From: Chloroflexota bacterium
Lineage (GTDB): Bacteria > Chloroflexota > Dehalococcoidia > SM23-28-2 > RBG-16-64-32
Direction of reading: 5' to 3'
DNA length: 6,126 bases
Assembly (NCBI GenBank): GCA_022563285.1
Contig: JADFNQ010000089.1
Location: 1 to 6,126, forward strand
A program made the position numbers and the translations under genes. Position 1 is the stretch's first letter, and each line of letters opens with the position of its first letter. Below are positions 4,205 through 6,126 of the stretch, in pieces. Below the pieces are notes generated by a model. The model did not search any database and was not told the origin of the DNA. It saw only the letters and a program-made list of their open reading frames with translations.

Positions 4205-6126
4205 CTAGCCTCCCTCTCCGGAGGTCTCTTCCGGCAGCGGCGTGGGCGAAATGTCCGGCGTGGGAGTGGGAGTGGGCTCCGGGGTGGGCGTGGTGATGGG
4301 CGTGCCGTCCGGCGTGGGCGCCGGGGTGGGAGTGGGCGCCGGGGTGGGCGTGTGCGTGGGGAACTTGGGCACCTTGGGGGTGGGGGTGGCCTCCGGCGTT
4401 TCGCTACCGGGCTTGAACGCCCGGCAGGTACCCGGCTTCGTGGGTTGCTCCCCCTCGACGAAGACCTCCGAGCCCCCGCCGCACTTAGCGGACACGATGG
4501 CGTCCGGCACCGTGAACTCCGCCTTGGGGATGTTCAGGTACTCATGGGCGCGGGCCATGAACGTCTGCCACATGGGACCGGCCCCGGCGGAGCTGAAGGC
4601 GCCCTCGGCCATGGGCGTGTTGTCCGCGTTGCCCATCCAGACATCCACCACCAGGCCGTCCGGCCCCGGCGAGTAGCCCAGCACCACGTTATCGCGGAAG
4701 TTCTCGCTGGTTCCCGTCTTGGACGCCGCCGGCCAGCCGAAGGTGAGGCTACTCCAGCTGATAGCGTCTTTGGAGAGGATGTCCGTAATCATGTAGGCGC
4801 GCTCCGGCGCTACCACCTGCCGCTCCTCCGGCTCACCGAAATCGTAGAGGACGTTCCGCTCTGAGTCCTCGATCCGGAGCACGGACACCGGATCCAGCTC
4901 GCGGAAGCCGTCCGGCAGGTCCTCCAACGTAGGCGTGCCGAACATCTTACCGTTGTTGGCCAGCACGCTGTAGGCGAAGGCCTGATCCAGCATCTTCACC
5001 TCGCAGGAGCCCAGGGTGATGGTCGGCCCGCAATCGTTGCGCCTGAGATCGGTGATCCCCAGGCGGTGGGCCGTCCTCTGGAACTCCGTGATCCCCACCT
5101 CCATCACCGTGTTCACCGCCGGCACGTTCACCGACTGAGAAAGCGCCTTGCGAACGCTGATGTTACCCAGGTGAGTGAAGTTCCAGTTGTTCACGGCCAC
5201 CTGGCTGCCGCCCACGTCCAGCTTCAGCGGCGCGTCCCGCACAATGGTCGAAGGCACCCATCCCTGCTCGAACGCAGTCAGGTAGGTGAACGGCTTCATC
5301 GATGACCCGTGCGAGCGGGGAGAGTTAACGATGTCCACCTGCCCGGCGATGTCCTCACGGAAGAAGTCGCGGCTGCCCACGTAGGTGAGGATCTCGCCCG
5401 TTCCCGCCCGCAGCGCCACCAGCGCGCCGTTGTGTCCTAGGAACGTGGCCTCCTTCTGGCTGATGACATCTTCGACTATCTCCTCGCCTATGCGCTGGAG
5501 GCCCATATCTACGGTGGTGGTTATGCGCAGGCCACCCTGGAACACCACCTTCTCGCAGGAGAGGCCGCCGGGCGGATCGAACACCCCCTTTTCGCACATC
5601 TTCTGCACCTGATCGCGCACATAGAACACGAAGTGGGGAGCTCGAATGAAGAAGCCCGGCGTCCTATACGTCAGCTCTTCCGCGGCCGCATCGTCCGCCT
5701 CCGCCTGGGTGATGTAATCGTGCTTGACCATCAGGTTTAGCACATCCAGCTGCCTCGCCTTGGCGCGGTCCAGGTTGTCCGGCAGAACAGGGGTGTAGAG
5801 GCCGGGGGCCTGCGGTAGGCCCGCCAGCAAAGCGGCCTGGGCCAGGGTCAGGTCCTTGGCGGGGACACCGAAGTAGCGCTGGGAGGCCGCTTCCGCACCG
5901 TAGGCGAAGTTGCCGTAGTAGATGGAGTTCAGGTACCACTCCAGGATCTGCTCGTCGGAGTGGTTCCGCTTCAGCTCCAGGGCGATCACCGTCTCCTTGA
6001 CCTTGCGCTCGATGCGGCGGTCGAACCGCTTCTCCGGCTCTATGTAGACGTTCTTCACAAGCTGCTGGGTGATGGAGCTGCCGCCGCTGCCCTCGAAAAA
6101 GCCCGGGCCGAACGGTGTTAGGTTCT
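4205..6126 (-). CDS. Class A penicillin-binding protein, PBP1A-type (5' partial)
   Basis: Bifunctional peptidoglycan glycosyltransferase and DD-transpeptidase, anchored in the membrane and acting outside it. The frame is open to the right edge (first full codon at 6124-6122), so the GTG at 6058 is internal. The anchor and the first GT51 motif with its catalytic Glu (EDxxF) lie outside the window. Seen in order: GGSSITQQL (GT51 motif II, ending 6059), RKVKE (6007-5993, second key Glu), EQILEWYLNSIYYG, ASQRYFG, LAGLPQAP. The transpeptidase follows: SSMK with nucleophile Ser at 5305-5303, SVN at 5134-5126 and KTGTS at 4720-4706, all intact. The visible part has exactly six Cys in three close pairs. 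The last ~64 residues are a Thr-Pro repeat tail ending in an acidic/Gly stretch. The true start and promoter are out of view. It could be named ponA/mrcA-like; the family is certain. Confidence 0.95.
   Translation of the reverse strand, partial: NLTPFGPGFFEGSGGSSITQQLVKNVYIEPEKRFDRRIERKVKETVIALELKRNHSDEQILEWYLNSIYYGNFAYGAEAASQRYFGVPAKDLTLAQAALLAGLPQAPGLYTPVLPDNLDRAKARQLDVLNLMVKHDYITQAEADDAAAEELTYRTPGFFIRAPHFVFYVRDQVQKMCEKGVFDPPGGLSCEKVVFQGGLRITTTVDMGLQRIGEEIVEDVISQKEATFLGHNGALVALRAGTGEILTYVGSRDFFREDIAGQVDIVNSPRSHGSSMKPFTYLTAFEQGWVPSTIVRDAPLKLDVGGSQVAVNNWNFTHLGNISVRKALSQSVNVPAVNTVMEVGITEFQRTAHRLGITDLRRNDCGPTITLGSCEVKMLDQAFAYSVLANNGKMFGTPTLEDLPDGFRELDPVSVLRIEDSERNVLYDFGEPEERQVVAPERAYMITDILSKDAISWSSLTFGWPAASKTGTSENFRDNVVLGYSPGPDGLVVDVWMGNADNTPMAEGAFSSAGAGPMWQTFMARAHEYLNIPKAEFTVPDAIVSAKCGGGSEVFVEGEQPTKPGTCRAFKPGSETPEATPTPKVPKFPTHTPTPAPTPTPAPTPDGTPITTPTPEPTPTPTPDISPTPLPEETSGEGG
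4208..4399 (-). repeat. Thr-Pro low-complexity tail of the penicillin-binding protein
   Basis: In-frame repeats with units such as TPTPAPTP and TPEPTPTPTP make up the C-terminus. On the plus strand they appear as GTGGGAGTGGGC-like purine-rich repeats. Such extended, disordered tails are common at the C-termini of class A penicillin-binding proteins in Gram-positive-type envelopes and may thread through or contact the wall. The DNA repeat could vary in length by slippage. Confidence 0.85.

Noticed and set aside
4242..4400. GTGGG-type repeats as a CRISPR or tandem-repeat locus
   Set aside because: Units are short, without spacers, and keep the reading frame of the penicillin-binding protein tail.
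3851..4864. Plus-strand open frame of 337 codons across the spacer and the penicillin-binding protein tail
   Set aside because: The Gly/Arg-rich product arises from reading the Thr-Pro repeat DNA on the other strand, and it overlaps two well-supported genes.
6056..6058. GTG at 6058 as the start of the penicillin-binding protein
   Set aside because: The conserved GT51 motif GGSSITQQL lies in frame immediately before it, so the start is beyond the window.

Overview
The window is a GC-rich stretch of bacterial chromosome. It is most likely from a Chloroflexota-type, possibly metagenome-derived, organism. This rests on GC-rich codon use, GTG starts, a Pro/Thr-tailed class A penicillin-binding protein, and intergenic repeats containing TTCGACAGG/CCTGTCGAA and a GTAGGGGCG-type palindrome, which I associate with Chloroflexota but cannot verify here. 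No phage, transposase, CRISPR, tRNA or rRNA signal was seen.

Layout: (1) Positions 1-1763, plus strand, hold the end of an ABC importer operon. It consists of an inner-membrane permease cut by the window's left edge, then, after a short gap with a strong AGGAGG site, a lipoprotein substrate-binding protein of the NMT1/THI5-like type. The ATPase is not in the window and probably lies upstream. A vitamin or pyrimidine-type substrate (thiamin precursor or riboflavin class) is likely but not proven. (2) Positions 1764-2055 are a non-coding, repeat-rich spacer. It holds a 9-bp inverted repeat right after the stop codon, a cluster of diverged repeat units with hairpins, a perfect 13-bp-arm palindrome, and a perfect TATAAT box that probably drives the next gene. 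(3) Positions 2056-3249, plus strand, encode a membrane-anchored protein with an HEWLH zinc-protease motif and a downstream NETVAN motif. It is probably an uncharacterised gluzincin distantly resembling the PF10023 putative aminopeptidases.

(4) Positions 3289-3957, minus strand, converge on that gene and encode a two-helix potassium-channel-like protein whose selectivity filter reads TVGHSE instead of TVGYGD. (5) Positions 3958-4204 are a non-coding spacer with a possible minus-strand promoter and small inverted repeats. (6) Positions 4205-6126, minus strand, encode a class A penicillin-binding protein cut by the window's right edge. It shows the end of the glycosyltransferase domain, a complete transpeptidase with SSMK, SVN and KTGTS motifs, three close cysteine pairs, and a Thr-Pro repeat tail.

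All five proteins look membrane-bound or extracytoplasmic, so the common theme is the cell envelope: nutrient uptake, proteolysis, ion flux and peptidoglycan synthesis. I see no evidence that the five form one dedicated system. The least ordinary items are the altered channel filter, the unclassified metallopeptidase and the composite repeat cluster.
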